From Ptiloglossa arizonensis (Eukaryota > Arthropoda > Insecta > Hymenoptera > Colletidae), in NCBI RefSeq assembly GCF_051014685.1, contig NC_135058.1:13766811-13830810 (forward strand): a stretch of 64,000 bases of DNA. Reading direction: 5' to 3'. Within the stretch, counting starts at the first letter, position 1. Each line of letters opens with the position of its first letter. Position numbers and translations under genes: made by a program. The notes under the pieces were generated by a model that saw only the letters and a list, made by a program, of their open reading frames with translations, was not told where the DNA came from and did no database searches. This document shows, piece after piece, positions 23,736-37,158 of the stretch.

Positions 23736-25334
23736 ACTTTTAGATGATAACTAAGCATTTCATAAATAATAGAATAACAAACCATATATTATTTCGTATC
23801 GACTTTAGAAATGAAAGAAATAAACGTTCTAAGAACAATCGATCGTAAATCAGTAGTATACAAACTTCCAAGTTTGAAGCAAGTGGCAATAATATCGAAC
23901 GATGAAATATTTAAAAGGACGAACAAAAATTATAAACACCGTTCCAAAAATTTGTACGTGGTAAATTGTTGTGGAACTCGAGAAAAAAATTCACGAGACA
24001 AAGAAGTAAGAAACGTGGAACACGAGCTACGTGTTTTCGTGTTCTTGGTGAAGAACGTGCACAGTGGGGTAGTTTTGCACACTTGTACTCGATTCGCGTG
24101 AGGAAGTTAGAGTCGACGAGTCAACGTAATTGTACCGAGTCCCCAGCGGCCAGCAATTCAATAACGTGGTTTTCGGCTGGCCTATATTAGACTACGGTGA
24201 TCTAATGTAATATCAATCGTCTTTCTGGCGGTGGCCGGCACGGGGTTAACGCGGGCAAGCCCTGACCGTTGGGAACCATTTGCTAATAGATGCCACGAGA
24301 TGCCTCCATTAGACCGCAGGGACATTCCGGCAGGCAATATAGCGCCGAAGATTCAAACTCGAATTACGGTTTGCAAGATGATGCCAGTCACGCATAAAAT
24401 ACTCTCGCATTCGTACCGTGGCTGATATTTTTAATAATCGTTGATCGGTTTTCGAACGAGAACGGTAGATCACTTGCACGATTTTAATTATTGGGCGTAG
24501 GGGTGTCTCGCGATGTAAACGACGCGCGGTCTATTCGCGATTTATTCTTTCTTTAAGTGAAAAATAATCGTGTAATATACGATACAAAATTATATAGAAT
24601 TTTTACGTGGAATATTATATATTTATAATTTTCTCGTATATTAATACGTATATAATTAAGATTGAATACTGCTTTCCAGCGATTTACGAAAACCGATGGT
24701 GTCGCTGGTCCTCGATTCGACGAAATCGAAACACCGGTAAACATCAACGACAGTTCGATGGACCGTCTATAGAAGGTTCGGATCTCGAACGGGATACCTC
24801 GAGGAGTTCCGTAAACCTTGAGCGCTACCATTTGTCTCCATTGCGGTTCAATTCGTTCAAAGGTTGCCTATTATCGCTCCGTTACGAGGCGGGATAAAAA
24901 GACGAGAGACAATTAAGGCGGTGAATCAAAGAACACGTGCTCCGGCGGTTCCCGATCGCGTGGATTCCATTTCCGCAAAACGAATCCACGAGCCAACAAA
25001 TATGATATCGATTGCCGCGACTGCCCCAGAAAATTTCGGGCGCAGGAACCCCTGGCCCCCTTCACTTCCCCCGCACGCGCAGCCCCCACCACCTACGCCC
25101 CTACCAGTAAATCCGGACGTGCTTCGATATTAGCTTATTCGACCGGGAAAAATGTTGTCGAACCAGGACGATTAATCACCGATCCGTCGGATTATTTAAA
25201 TTGCAAATAATGCGGGCAACAGCCGTATCTTCGAAACGGACGGGTCATCCGATCCCCCGAGCGCCGATTTAATGCGAAACACGATCGTCCGTAGAAGCGT
25301 ATAATTTACAGTCAAAAAATTTTAAGGGCGGGGA

Positions 25335-25431
25335 GAAAGTGAAAGAAAAAGAAAAAAAAAAGAAAAGAGAATCGGATAAGAAATATCGATCACGGACGCA
25401 AGAAAATTTCTTTTTTTTTTTTTCTCTCTCG
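25335..25431. repeat. Poly-purine tract followed by poly-T tract
   Basis: A GAAAGAAAAAG-type A/G run (25335-25372) and a T-rich run (25408-25431) are roughly complementary and separated by about 35 bp, so they can pair. No coding content. Confidence 0.7.
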
Positions 25432-28400
25432 ATCGTCCATTGTGCTACGAAAAGATAGCGAGAAGGGGGTGGACTACGGTGTGGTCTGGATCGCGGCCAG
25501 CTTTTCTCGAAATAGGAATAATTTTAAGCACCACTTGAAAACTATGCCAATAGTCCGTGTTCGCCATTATCGTTACCGTTGCACTTCTTCCGCTTCGTTC
25601 TTGCCTTCCCCCTCCTCCTTCTACTTCTGGAGAATCTACGGCCATGCGGTAACCTAATATCGAGCTTAATCGTTATACCTTTCGCCAGGGAGCAAAGAGA
25701 GAATCTTTTTCTGTGTAATGGAAATCTTAACAGGGTGAACTTTATCGTATGATTAAATTCGGGAGGAGGGTGAACGGCTACGAAAAAGTATTTTGAAGCA
25801 CGAAGCGGATATCTGGGTAGTCTACCAGGCTGGAAGACTCGAACTATACCAGATCTACGTGAAACTTCACACATGTTCATCGAACAGTAGTACCAAGGAC
25901 CTCAGAATGTTGGTATCGTTCGACAGTTTTCTACTTTGCACTATACGAGAATATTTCGGTGGCAAATTCGTTGACAAATCCATCACCATAATTCTTCTCA
26001 AGAATCTGCGAGCTGTGTAGCAGGTTGGAGGACCCGAAAGGAATCAATCTCAAGCGGTGCACCAGTGGTCAACGAACGTAGCGACCGCAGCGCCGCCGGT
26101 GTATCCTGGGAAATAATTCGTATTTACATGAATATGTACCGTCGGACATGACGGAGGCATTAGACCATCAAATCGAATTACCAGCGCGAATCGCTAACCG
26201 CATCAAGTCACTGTCGGCCACCTTGCACACCCTTGCAGTGTCTGACTAACTCTATCCAGCCAGCGACCACGGATGAGGGATAACCCCGGCTCAACCCCTT
26301 TTGTCCGTTATGCTCCCGCGCGATCTGCGATTGGTTGCCGGCGATTGACTAAACTTCCACTTTGTCAGTGTCTGTATCGGGATCTCGCATCTGATTAAGC
26401 GCGTAAATAAATAACGAGAAATCAGCTCTGCCCGTTAAAGCTCCCGTCGACGTCTGAAGAGGATCCTCGTTCAAACGATCCCGACAATGCCAATTTGCAT
26501 CGTTCCGGTTGAAGCCGGCCAGTAGACGCACGGAATGGAATTACTTTGATGAATGCGTGGGCGTGATACGCGCCGAGCTGGCTAAATTAAAAGTTATAAA
26601 TTCTGTTGCGTCGCTCGCAATAACCTAGACGCCGCGCAACGTTTAATCTCGCGCGTCTGTGACCGGGGAAAAATTAACTGGTCGCTCAAGGCCGCCGCTT
26701 GACTGTCACCGACGTCGCCGACTGCCTCTCACGATGTCGCTGCCCAGGGAGCGTTCGTACACGTACCTTGTCGCTGTGCCGCTCACTTCGAACGTTTCGT
26801 CTTCCCATTGGGCATTCAGAGCCTTTTCTTTGACTCTCTTTAGACACGATTAATGTCCAACGATCACACTGACACTTCTCAAACTTCTTTAAACGATACG
26901 ATTCAATTTTAATTGTTTCGAGTATATCGAAGATAAAAAGTGAGCAATAATTTTTGGTTAAGACTTTTAAAAATATTTGTTACATTTCAGGTCGATTCTT
27001 TCAGGTCATATCGTTTAAGGTTATGTCGCGCATAAATAGAATTATATAGTATTGAATAAATGTCGACATACGAATTATAGCGAATGTTTCGAGTAGTCTA
27101 ATAAAAATTATTTTTACATTTGTTCTACTGAAGTTCGTTTTATTAGGTACGATGTCTTTGTTTCGTTTTTGGTTGTGAAATAAATAATGATTTATTTTTT
27201 GATCATTTTAAGATATTTCTGTAACGGTCGTGGTAGAAAATTTGTTTCGATTCGATGTACCGTTCGTTATAAACTGTAATCCATCACGGATCGCAACGTG
27301 ATTCGAACCGTGGTCAATGACGACGTATAGACCAAGAATCGATTGAACTAGCACACGGACGATACACTCTGTTGATTGTGTTATCTATTCGTGAATCTTT
27401 CAACTGACATAAAATAATCAGGAACGAAATTGAAGGATGAGTGGCAAACAATTATCATCAGCCACGAAACAACGTTGCCACGAATACGGCAATTATGCCC
27501 AGACTATCGATAATCTTTCTTCCGTAGAATACCAGTAGTATATAATATATATTTTCTTTTATGCAGGACGAACCAAGTATAGCTTAAATTGTCCAGGCTG
27601 CTGCTCTAATCAATTAACCTATCCTTTAACGATTTACCCGAGTCTAATATTTGAAATTGCTGAAATAAAATGTTACTTCAGTTAGTATATATTATTTATT
27701 TAAAATATTGTGATAAAAAACAAAAATATAATTGTTCGATACTATCGAGATCAAAATCAGCCGATACATGTATTTTACATCATCCTCTTTCGCTATTACC
27801 AATATTATTTCAGTACTCAAAAAACCTGAAATTATTAAAAAATATAGAATACCTATCTACGCGTTGATCGTTTCAATCTAACGATCGTCATCCGTCTACA
27901 AAATCAAACTGACTTTCTTCCCCCCGGAAAGAGAATAAAAAACGATTTCCCAGCGATACCGTGACAGTAACAAATCCTTGATATGAAAATTAGCTGACGA
28001 ATGGTTCCGGGGGCCTGTCAATTTTCACTGTGCGCCATTGCGAATTGCCAAACGGCAATACTCCATCGATTGAATAATTTATCCGAACGTTAATTCATCG
28101 CGATCGGGCGTCCGCGTTCGCGAAACGGCAGCCGAAGGAAACGAAACGTTGGATCCGTTCGCGTCACTCGCAATAAACGGCGCCGGGACGCGGAGAGCCG
28201 TGAAAATAACTCATCGCAGATTCACAAGGGCGAACGACGCCGGCAGACGTTTTTCTCGCTCGTCTCGATAGTCGCGATATCGACTTTGTAATTGAGCGTT
28301 ACAGGTGTTCCCAACACTCGAACAATGCGCGGCAAATTGTTCAATAACTGCAACGAATGTACATTTCGACGGTAAAGTTGTCCAAGATACGGGATGGACG

Positions 28401-31291
28401 CGGCTGTCGCTGACAGAAACGCATTGCGCGTTTCACGGTCCGGTTTAATTAAGCAATTATTACCGCTTATTACGGAAAATATCGAGCTCGCCGCGCACAG
28501 GAACGGTCTTCGTCCCTTGTTCGTCTGTAATTTGCACCGCTAACTAACCCTCCGTCTGATTCTAACGTAATCGTAACCAACCGGGCAACGGTGTCGACCA
28601 GCTCTCGTTATTTATCACTTCGAACGTTGCTCCATTCGGTGTTTTCCACCGTGTATTCAATTATTTCAATTCCGAATAAGAGAAACGGACAACACGAGTC
28701 TACCGATAGTGGAAAGCACCGAGTTTCGAGTTCACAGCCAGATGGTCGAAGAGGATTTTTACGCGATTAAACTTTAAGGAAAAATTGTACCGTTCTGTGT
28801 ACTAAATATGGGAATTTTGAGATAATATTTTGTCCCTGATTCAAGGTAGCATGTATTCTCGAATTCAAGACAGTTGACTGTTTGCCTTGAAACCGAGGAT
28901 ACGTGGAATTCTTCTACCGTTGGGTTACTTGGAAAATTTAATAGGTTAGGTTCTACTGAAACTTCAGAAATGTATATTAACTTTCAATACAATAAATCGA
29001 GATTATAAATGTACATTGATATTGATAGTTGACCGATATAAAATTTCTGTAACGAGAGAATCCTTTCAAGTTCAAATACGATCGGATTTAAGACAGGATC
29101 CATCGGATAAGCCTTAACAGTCCAAGTAATAAAGGTAGCGCAATATGCAAAATTTACATTTTACTCTATAATCGTTCATAATCTCTAATTGGAATATTAC
29201 AGACTCTCCTCCAATGGAGGAAACAGTAATTTTAGTCGTGCCACCTTCTATCCTTTCATAAGCTTCTGGCGACACCTTCCTTACTCGCCTCCAGAGGGCT
29301 ATCCAACCGTTTCCTTTCCCGCAAATCCTCGATCCGTCACCAACTCCAATATATACATTCTTCGACCAACCACCGAACGTTCCAACGTTCAATTGTAAGA
29401 GGTAGAGTTTGCCAGGTAGCTCTCCTTCCTCTCTCATGGCTCTTTCACCTTTCCAACGGCCATAAATAAATGAACGACCCCGGGATTCCGTTACTTAACC
29501 CCATTTCCTCTTTGTCCGTTTGAATATTCTCGTTGCATTTGAACTTATGAAAAAGTAACAAGAAACGACAGCCACTCAATTCGACGAAAGAAAGAACTTT
29601 CTTAAATGAAACCATATGCTCTGTGAGCACTTAAAATGTAAACGGGCCAAGAATAAGTTCAACGAAGTCGATTCTTTCGTTGACTTCACCCCGTGTATCT
29701 TTACGTAGCTTTTTCTTTCTCCGGGCGCCATCTTCTTTCTGAACCGCGCATGCATAACGCGACGTCAACGTACACGCTGCACCGAGTGACAGAGTGGGGG
29801 ACAGCTCTTCGTTTTCAGTAGCTACTTTGCGCACTCTAATTGGTTAAAATTTCAACAATCTTTTGTGAGAGGACGGTTCGTTTGCGACCTATGGTTTCTC
29901 TTGAGTTTCGTATCCTCTTCTCAAGCACCATATGTAAATATAAAGGCGAATTTAATTTTGAATGGAAGAGTAAAAAATGAATTTCGAGACAGGTCGTTTT
30001 CAACGGAATACACCCCGATTTAAATACGTGGGCATATTTACGAAATCCATGACAAATATTTTGTATACACCCTCTACGTAGCAACCTCGTTACTTCGGTA
30101 CTCGGTTATTTATCTTTTGTGTATATTTTTCCTGTCCTAATTTCGCGAGGTAAATGTTTTAATGAGACTATAAAATCAGGAATTGATCTATATTCTCTTT
30201 GATCCATTTTTTTACCGAAAGCAAACACGTTTCTTTTATTTTTGACAGTTCAACGATACCACAGGACGAAGTTGTCATCTGTAGAACACAAACAGTACTA
30301 ATTACTTTATCCACATCGATGCCGTGTACCTAGAAATCCAATACTGTATAATCTTCCACAGAAAAAAATTGTCCATTAACAAAAGAAATATTTTTCCAAA
30401 CAATTCAATACTTGCGGTTCACAGTACATGTAATACAGAAAACGCTAAATATTCCATCTCGACTAAAGGCAGACCAAAATAACCATTCCGTGATCAAATG
30501 ATAAAAAAAGAAAATTTCCAATGAATCACCATCTATAGCTAAATACCAACCCACCGATAAACATCGAAGAAAATAAGAAACTCTCGAAAGAGGTCGCAAA
30601 AAAAAGTATCATCCGGAGCCTGGTTCGTGGTATAAATTTCAAAGAGACGGAAATCATTTTTTTTATAGAAAAATCGGTACCGCTACGTCCTCGACTTTGA
30701 GATCCCGAAAGCGACGCTCGGTGGGTTTACCGGCCGAAAACGATTCCGTTTAAAGCGCGACGCCATTGCTGGAACGATTTCGCGTTACTCGTCATCGGTG
30801 TCGTCGTTCCGCGTCGCTTCAGACGCGAACGTGTTGCGCTTCGGTCTCAATTATCGCGCCGGGAGAATTTTAATGAAAAACGAAACGAGCCTCGCGCGTT
30901 AATGAGCAAAGTTTTCGACCTGTCGACCAGGGAAAGCGAGTTTGAACGGTCTAATTACAGACGGGCCCGATTCTTCGCGATCTGGGTCACGCTTTCTCGT
31001 TACATCGTCGTTATCGTTTAACGTGACAGCGCGCCGCCGTGTCATTCAACGTCATTCACTTTATCCCTCCTTGATTTCTTTCTTTCTCTCTTTTTTTTTT
31101 TCTTTCCACCCCCCATATACCGCACCGCACCGTCCCCCTCGCTCATCGTCGTCGTTCGCGCGTTAGTCTGGTTTCCGTTCACCTCACGAAAGCCGGCTTA
31201 ACGTAACAGCACGTTTCAATTCACACAAGCGCACAGCCAACCTCGCCGCACTAATGCACTTTTCTCTCTTTGCACATTCTTTGACGCACAG

Positions 31292-31318
31292 GTCTGCCCA
31301 GGCCTATTTACTTCACAG
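31292..31318 (+). CDS. 27-nt microexon (LPRPIYFT), teneurin-like gene
   Basis: An acceptor (TTTCTCTCTTTGCACATTCT, then TTGACGCACAG) and a donor (TTCACAG|GTATGTAA) enclose 27 nt. Phase 1 on both sides fits both neighbours. G plus GT makes Gly, followed by Leu-Pro-Arg-Pro-Ile-Tyr-Phe-Thr, and the final G plus AC makes the Asp of the next exon. Inclusion therefore adds nine residues without a frame change. Two TGC words lie 18-37 nt upstream of the acceptor and a CTAAT branch-point-like word at 31251, and the downstream intron is TGTG-rich. UGC near the acceptor is the known signature of neural microexons governed by SRRM-family factors. LPRP and the Tyr offer a small ligand or phosphorylation site, which is inference. 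Confidence 0.72.
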
Positions 31319-32699
31319 GTATGTAAATTGTGTGTGACTGTGGCGCTGTGTAGCTCTCGCTGTTGTGCTTTCGAGGAATATGCTCTTAGTCTGTGTGCAA
31401 AGGACGCAGTGTTTCTCGTTACTGAACAGCATTATACGGTATTAGCTCGCTAATTGATCAGCGAATTGGATTCGTTTCTGCTCGGTTACAGGAGAAACCG
31501 TGGTAATTTTTTCTTTTCTTTTTCTTAGCAATTGATTTTTTTTTTTTCAGAGAAGCACAAAGTTGATTTTATTCCTTCTCAGTTTTTGGAGAGAATTTTT
31601 AAGTAAATTTTATGTCGTTGCGTAAATACTTGTTTATTACGATGTTTTTTTATCTTCGATCGAAACCGAGTCGTGTACCGATCGTTAAGCGAGGTAATAT
31701 CGTACAGATACACATTAGAAGAGTCACACGAACATAAAGAGACGCAGCAGGTTACGCTAAAGGGTAACACACCATTTTCTTGAACATTTCTTTACGTAAT
31801 TGCTATTTATTTTGCGAAATAAGAGGAATTATAGAAAATAAATGCAATCGATGAAAAAAGTTAATCTCTAAATCGATACAAATACTCGAGCATCGTGTGG
31901 TTTCGAAATAGTTGCTCGTCGTGAAATACTTTCATACAGTACGCACAAATATGCAGAAACGCGAGCAAGTTGCAATCGCTGAGTTAATACATTTTAATCC
32001 AGATGGCCGAAGACCGAAATTCCATTATCTAGCATCGGAGTTGCCACAGCCAAGTTACACAGCTTCGCGAGAGCGTAATAAACCACCGTGTTGCAGTTAA
32101 CCTTGATTTACAATAATGTGCTCTGTAACATTAACAGCCCCTAATGGTTATACATTGCCTCAATTAAATGTATATGTATAGAATATATATATAATATATA
32201 TTTAACACACTATCGATGTGTCTCGCGATTGTCCCTTGTTACGAGTAGTTTCTGTTGCGCTCGCGTGTCCTTATACACAAGTTATACGGATTACGTTTAT
32301 TAACTACAGATTGCGCCGAGCAAGTGTGAATAATACGCGCCAAACTTGTTAATCGGACCGAACGAACGAGCACTAAAAGGCACATTCGTCTACTTACTGG
32401 ATTACAACTTTTTTCCCAAGTTTATACATTCGTGCTTGTATCTAGCTCCAACGACATAACCTATACTTACCCTGTGTAGTCAAGTTTTACCGTTATACTG
32501 TTATTAAGAATATATAATATGATATAAATCGTAATCGCAGTCGCACATCGTGTCGTGGCACTAAAATTATCCAGCAGTACCTGTCGAGATAAGAAAATGT
32601 TACCAGAGGAAATTGGTACACGATTTAACGAGATCTCTCTTCCTGTAAACTGCAATTAAAGTTTGCAGTGCCTTGTTGTAAGCATAGATGGAGTCACGC

Positions 32700-33165
32700 A
32701 ATTGGCGTACCTATAACCTCACTTTTTCTCACCGATGCAAGATGGAATTGCGGTTCCCTTTCGAATAAAATAATACTTTGCAAATAAACCGTTCAAATAC
32801 CGTTCTTTTTATATAAATGTATACTTCTCGTTCTCACGTGTATACATTTCTTAAGGCAAGATGGTCGAGACAAAAATATTTCATTAAATATTTCAAACGG
32901 AAGGGATAAAGAAACGGTTCAGGGAATACTTGTTACGTAATTGAAGAAAGTTTGAAGATTGTCTTGAATAAAGTATATATCTTGTTAAGAAATTTGAAAT
33001 ACCTCGTGAACTGTTCGTTTTACGACCACTTAGTAGTTTTATGCGCGGAGTGACGAGAAGAATCGAATTATCCGAAAGAAATATAAGGTTTCTTTCGAGA
33101 GGACTGCGATTCTAGGAACGTCGGTACGTTTGAGAAAAGTGAGGTTATAGGGAACTGTATCCTTC
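32700..33165. repeat. Inverted-repeat pair enclosing about 330 bp
   Basis: CTATAACCTCACTTTTTCTC (32711-32730) matches the reverse complement of TGAGAAAAGTGAGGTTATAG (33131-33150) almost perfectly, and weaker pairing continues inward, giving arms near 65 bp. The interior is AT-rich without ORFs. It could be a small non-autonomous DNA transposon remnant. Confidence 0.6.
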
Positions 33166-34231
33166 GTTTGTTATATTTATTTTTTAACGAAAGAGAACGT
33201 ACATCGTGTCTCGATTGCTCGACGCATTTTGTATACGTAAAATCATTCGCTACGATCCATTATCGAATAATATTAATATCGTGAAACATTTTAAGCAAAA
33301 AAAAAAATTGTTTGTACTGATGCACAAGGTATTTAGTTTACCGTTTACTAATACAGCCCACTGGTGCAAAAGGTCGATGTTTGTTGGTCGAATAAAACGA
33401 TTTCGTTTTTTCTAAAAGTCACTTGTGCGTCGGGTATTCGTTTTCCCAACACTCCCCCCATAAATTCGACTAAACGGTCGCGACACAGTGTTTATTTTCC
33501 GACGATGTAAGCGTAAACGCGGTAGTGCTTTCGCGGATACAGCCTCGAATATTTGTGCTGCTCCCAGCATGCCTGGCAGCCCTTCCTTTGTGCCCTTTAT
33601 ATTTAGGTAACTTTAATTATTCGCCGGGAAGAGTTCCTTACAAGTTTGAATAACTTTATAAGCAACTTGACTTCGAAACGCCCGCAACACGGAGCCCTAA
33701 GGGCCGGAACGTCGTGGCGTGGGCGGAAATGAAAAATTTTTAGAATTGCCGTTGCCGCTTTGACGCTGTAATAAGCGTTTATATTTAAAATAGGGAAAAC
33801 TGAACCCGCTCGCCCGGGTGAAAATTGCCTTTCGCTGTTAGTCGATGTGCACGACTCGTTCGGTTTATATCGTTTCGTGCATTCGTGCATCGCTGCATAT
33901 TTACACGCGTTACAGTATTGTACTAATCGAACGCGTATATTCGAATTGAATCGATGGTCAAATATTGAAGGAATATTTAATTTAGAATAAACTCAAAACG
34001 GGGATAAAATTGTTTGTAATGAGAAGGATTAATCGATGCACTTACTCGCAAAAGTACACAGGGTGGATGTCCCAATTACTGCTATTTTAAATTTAGTATT
34101 TATATTCAAGCATCGAGTGTAAACAAACGTGTAATTTTTACGTAAAGACCGAGATCAAATTTGGTATTAAAATTGTTCTATTCACGATTCATCGTACGTT
34201 ATTAAATACAATAATTTAGGTAACACTTACA

Positions 34232-34275
34232 GAGACACTGACAGTTATCGAGACACTGACAATTATCGAGACACC
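34232..34275. repeat. 18-bp tandem repeat
   Basis: GAGACACTGACAGTTATC, then GAGACACTGACAATTATC, then a partial GAGACACC unit. Confidence 0.8.
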
Positions 34276-35159
34276 TTACATAAAATTCCTCGTTTTGGAG
34301 CAAATCTTTCTATGCGCGTGACTTTGTCGTCGTTCCAAGTACACGAAGATAGAGAAAAAATAAAATAAAATCGTCCAGCACGGTGCTATCGCGTCTTTTC
34401 GTCCGAGATTACGAACACTTCACAAAGGAAGAAGCATGTCGCACACGCAACGAGCATCGTACGCAAAACGCACACCCGCTCACGCACCTCGCATTTGCGG
34501 CAGAGAAACACACTCGCATTTGCATTTTGCGTGACGCAGCTATCGCAGCTTTTGATGTGCACTTTTGGATAATGAGAGCGACATTATAATAATGCGGTTA
34601 ATACCTCGATCGTAAGGTTCCCCTATTTAACCGGTATTTCTCCCTCCCTCGTTTTTTTTTTTTTCTCCCTCCCCACCGACTAATCGAACACAGCTTCGCG
34701 CGAAATAGATCCTTCGTATCCGCATGCATGAAACGTAATTAGGAAATGGTTAGTTATTGATGCCGTTTAATTGCTCGCATTTCCACTGGACGGTAATCGG
34801 TATTACGTGAACGCCGCCGCGAATAAGGGGACGTAAATGAGAGAGAATGGACTTTAATATAATTGTGCCGATACATAAATCATTCATCCGTGAAATAAAC
34901 GTGTGTGTCACGCGTCGCTGGTAACGCTGGTTTCGCTCGAAACGCGTTAGAGGGACATCTTCTTTTACCCTCGCTGTCGATTGTCCAAAAGGGATCTCGA
35001 GTGTCACGAGATCCGTTGATAAATTATTTTGCGAAAAGTTGATCGAGAATGGTCTCTGACAGTGAGAAGGAGAGTAGAGCATATCGACGTATACAACACA
35101 CTTCAATATTGACAAGATAGTCCTAAAGCGTAGAAGACGTAAAAACTGCTCGAAACACA

Positions 35160-35410
35160 TTATATTACACTACACATAAAATTGTAGATCTCTGTAGATT
35201 ACATACCACACATCTTTGATCACATATTATGCACAACATTGTACAACACTATATATCAAACAGTACATAGTATATACGTCGTGCAGTACTTAACACCCAC
35301 TATATAACACACTATTATTTAGTAAATACTGGGTAAATCACACCACATTTGCAGTACACATATTACGTGTACTATACATTATAGAATACACATCCCACGT
35401 CAAATACTAC
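35160..35410. repeat. Degenerate ACTACACAT-type simple repeat
   Basis: Words such as ACTACACAT, ACTATACAT, ACATACCACACAT and CAGTACACAT recur irregularly. It is cryptic simple sequence with no coding potential, about 300 bp upstream of the 35706 exon. Confidence 0.5.
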
Positions 35411-35705
35411 ACATTACATTATGAGGGTTAAAAATCATACTACAAAACAAACAAATAAAATTCGAACATACAGGATTCTTTAAATATACAATCGATGTTG
35501 TCAATTGGCAGGGGACACATCCACTTATTCCCATCGATCGAGAACTCGAACAAGACACCTTTCCTAACCTCCAAATCGTGCTACACGGACAACCATAGAA
35601 TTCAACCGTACACAATTCTTTAGCTGCACAAGTGCACGTCTAGAAACTTTGACGTTTTATCGCGAGCCGGAGCAACGTAACGAATTTCTGGACATTTATT
35701 TTCAG

Positions 35706-35879
35706 ACACCGGTCGAGACTCACCACCGGAACCAGCGCCACCGGAAGTGCCACCGCGTGGCCCGTCTCTTCACGCGACTCACACTCTGCGATCGCAGCAA
35801 AACCGAAACGGTTGTCCACCGAACGCTACGGGGAACTTCATCGTGCCAACTGAACAGATGCAGTCGGAAAAGTATTCGG
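35706..35879 (+). CDS. Internal exon with proline-rich SH3-type motif, teneurin-like tail
   Basis: This is the best-supported exon: strong acceptor TTATTTTCAG|AC and donor TCGG|GTAAGTTG, 174 nt (58 codons), phase 1 at both ends. The product begins D-TGRDSPPEPAPPEVPPRGPS and continues LHATHTLRSQQNRNG, then CPPNATGNFIVPTEQ, then MQSEKYSG. PEVPPR fits the class II SH3 ligand PxxPxR. The block resembles the APPDVPPR segment of the Drosophila Ten-m cytoplasmic domain, and vertebrate teneurin tails also carry a proline-rich stretch reported to bind the adaptor CAP/ponsin. That similarity is my main reason for the family call. The next exon should start by completing a Gly codon, but I did not find it in the window. 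Confidence 0.85.
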
Positions 35880-37126
35880 GTAAGTTGAATTTTCACTTGT
35901 ACGATCGCGAGCCGGAGAATTCTCCAGATTTTTGCCCCGAGGCGTCGAATTGTCGAGGCTCGACGCGAACCCGACTCGAACTTAAACACGAGGTTCGAAG
36001 TTCGAGATTAAACGGGAGCGCAGTCTCGATAAATAGCGATAGCACGTATCGATCAAGGAACGTGGAGCGTCCCAACGTTTCACAGGAAACAACAACCCTT
36101 CCGATCTATCCCCGCATGATGATCGCTGACGCATCGGATTAAACTTCTGCGCGATTGCTCGGAATTAATTAGGGAACGGCTGACAAAGTGCACGCGTGGG
36201 CGGCGTCCCTCATTATTTCCACGGGGCTTCGTGCTTTATTGAAACCCCGAAGATACATTACCAATGCACCCGCCAGTTATGAAACTTGGAGAAAGATAAA
36301 ATCGCTCCGACGAGCCGAGAGAGGAACTCGACTACGGCCCGTCTCCCGGCTCGCTGGAGTGGGACAAGAATTTATTAAAACTGATTTCTCTTTAATTCAC
36401 TGTTCGCTAGACGCAGACGTCCGCGGATATCGAAAGTGCGTGGGGAAGTTAGGCACACGGAGACGCAAATGTCTTTTGTGTCTTACAGAACGATAGCGTA
36501 AGTTACGAAGAACAAATGTTGAGAGAGGTGCACACTGCTCCTCGACAGTTTCCGGTCATTTCGATCGAAATGTTATCAATTTTCGAACAGATGTAACTCC
36601 GTGACATTTAATCGTAGTATATTCTTCTTGGGGGCATTCTTACCCTGTAGCTTCCTATACCGTTAAAAGCTCACAATACAAAATGTCTTACAACTTCGAA
36701 ACTAATTTGAATCCATGGTTTACCAAGACCTTTTTACCCGTTCGGGCGAGCACTACACGCCTCGAAAGTTTGTCACCAACTTCCCGAGACACCCTGTACA
36801 ACAAACCGGGTCGAATGGTTGGAAAATTCGTTCGAGGGAACGCGTACGACAGCGCTAGATAATGCGGTTCAGTTTTCAGCGTGGAGTGTTTAATTTTGCC
36901 GCATACTCGGCTCCCGGGTTATGTAGATGCGAGCGTTGGAAATCTGTTTAAACTAATGGCGAGTAGACCGGGGATTTTGCATTAACGCCCCCGTTAATTC
37001 ATTGTAAATATACTCGGTGTGTATTCGTTTCTCTATATTTCTATGTACATACCATTAGTATATTGCCCGGCGACTAAACATCGTTTGTACCGGTCGTAAC
37101 AGCCCCGTGGAACACTGGAGCGAGTA

Positions 37127-37158
37127 CGTGCACGCGCGCGCGCGTACTCGCGAGCGCA
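37127..37158. other. Alternating purine-pyrimidine tract (Z-DNA prone)
   Basis: GTGCACGCGCGCGCGCGTAC and adjoining GCGAGCGC words make a long CG/CA alternation. A shorter one (GTGCGCGCGCGTG) lies near 11004-11016. Confidence 0.7.

Larger units (their letters stand above)
20025..31291 (+). other. Intron 3 (inferred), 11.3 kb
   Basis: It starts GTAAGC and ends at the acceptor GACGCACAG before the microexon. Apart from the GC/CpG block, the foldback element at 23472-23735 and poly-A/T tracts listed separately, I see no other exon. Several stretches, such as 24220-24420, 26040-26340 and 28000-28600, have the mixed TAATTA/CpG texture often seen in conserved noncoding DNA of developmental genes. 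Without a related genome this cannot be tested. The minus-strand frames at 29114-29437 and 29836-30084 show no domain. Confidence 0.6.
31319..35705 (+). other. Intron 4 (inferred), 4.4 kb
   Basis: It starts GTATGTAA and ends ACATTTATTTTCAG, a strong acceptor. It holds an inverted-repeat pair (32700-33165), an 18-bp repeat near 34232, AT microsatellite at 32180-32202, a poly-T run near 34650 and a degenerate ACTACACAT-type repeat at about 35160-35410. No further exon was found. Confidence 0.65.
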
